Assembly (NCBI GenBank): GCA_051001135.1
Contig: JBPCNO010000086.1
Coordinates: forward strand, 1 to 37,203
Source: CAWHMN01 sp051001135
Lineage (GTDB): Bacteria > Acidobacteriota > Terriglobia > Terriglobales > Acidobacteriaceae
Length of the DNA stretch: 37,203 nt
Direction: 5' to 3'
Of this stretch, positions 37,194-37,203 are shown one piece after another. Position 1 is the first letter of the stretch; each line of letters opens with the position of its first letter. Below the pieces are notes generated by a model. That model did not search any database and was not told the origin of the DNA. It was given only the letters and a program-made list of their open reading frames with translations. The position numbers and the translations under genes are program-made.

Positions 37194-37203
37194 TGCGGCC
37201 AAA

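Overview
The window looks like chromosomal DNA of a high-GC soil bacterium. Gene content points to the Acidobacteriota, probably an Acidobacteriaceae/Terriglobia relative. This is an inference from several traits: a rnc-lepB-lepB-asmA cluster, a PadR regulator beside a protein with a permease-prefix-like N-terminus, a zinc-finger anti-sigma factor with a TonB-C-like tail, secreted proteins of unknown function, and long antisense open frames caused by strong third-position GC bias. No rRNA, CRISPR array, transposase or plasmid replication gene is visible.

Positions 1-6.5 kb are the least orderly part. A YihY/BrkB membrane protein is followed by about 1.1 kb with no intact gene, only a decayed reading frame that may be a restriction-modification remnant. 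Next come a SnoaL/DUF4440-type protein whose signal peptide lies in another frame, a stretch with overlapping tiny reading frames, a Ser/Thr-rich protein that may be a beta-pore-forming toxin-like protein, and an isoaspartyl peptidase/L-asparaginase.

Positions 6.5-16.5 kb are mostly housekeeping. They hold tRNA-Ser(GCU), an APC-superfamily permease, inorganic pyrophosphatase divergent from purS, a membrane-anchored alpha/beta hydrolase in an operon with a PadR repressor that has a clear operator inside its own promoter, glmS, a ferredoxin-NADP-reductase-like flavoprotein, a SAM methyltransferase divergent from a GT4 glycosyltransferase, and a LytTR response regulator without a histidine kinase.

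Positions 16.8-24.2 kb hold a large secreted protein of unknown function, a membrane zinc-ribbon protein ending at a very strong terminator, an ECF sigma factor with an overlapping small membrane protein, an RlmB-type 23S rRNA methyltransferase overlapping a secreted MA-clan metallopeptidase, and a dienelactone-hydrolase-like enzyme.

Positions 24.3-33.4 kb are read on the minus strand. They include a secreted TPR-like protein, rnc, two consecutive signal peptidase I genes and a 923-residue AsmA-family protein, preceded by a second ECF sigma factor overlapping its anti-sigma factor. The rest holds asnB, a CheB-like protein that lacks its catalytic serine, a small secreted Ala/Gln-rich protein and tRNA-Ala(GGC). 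The last 80 bases, after the tRNA, contain repeats that could be the edge of an integrated element.

Two themes recur. Four unrelated genes carry in-frame short tandem repeats (12, 15, 15 and 18 bp units). Several housekeeping genes (purS, glmS, rlmB) have a -10-like box only 6-9 bases before the start codon and no Shine-Dalgarno, which suggests leaderless mRNAs. All functional calls rest on reading the sequence; no database search was run.
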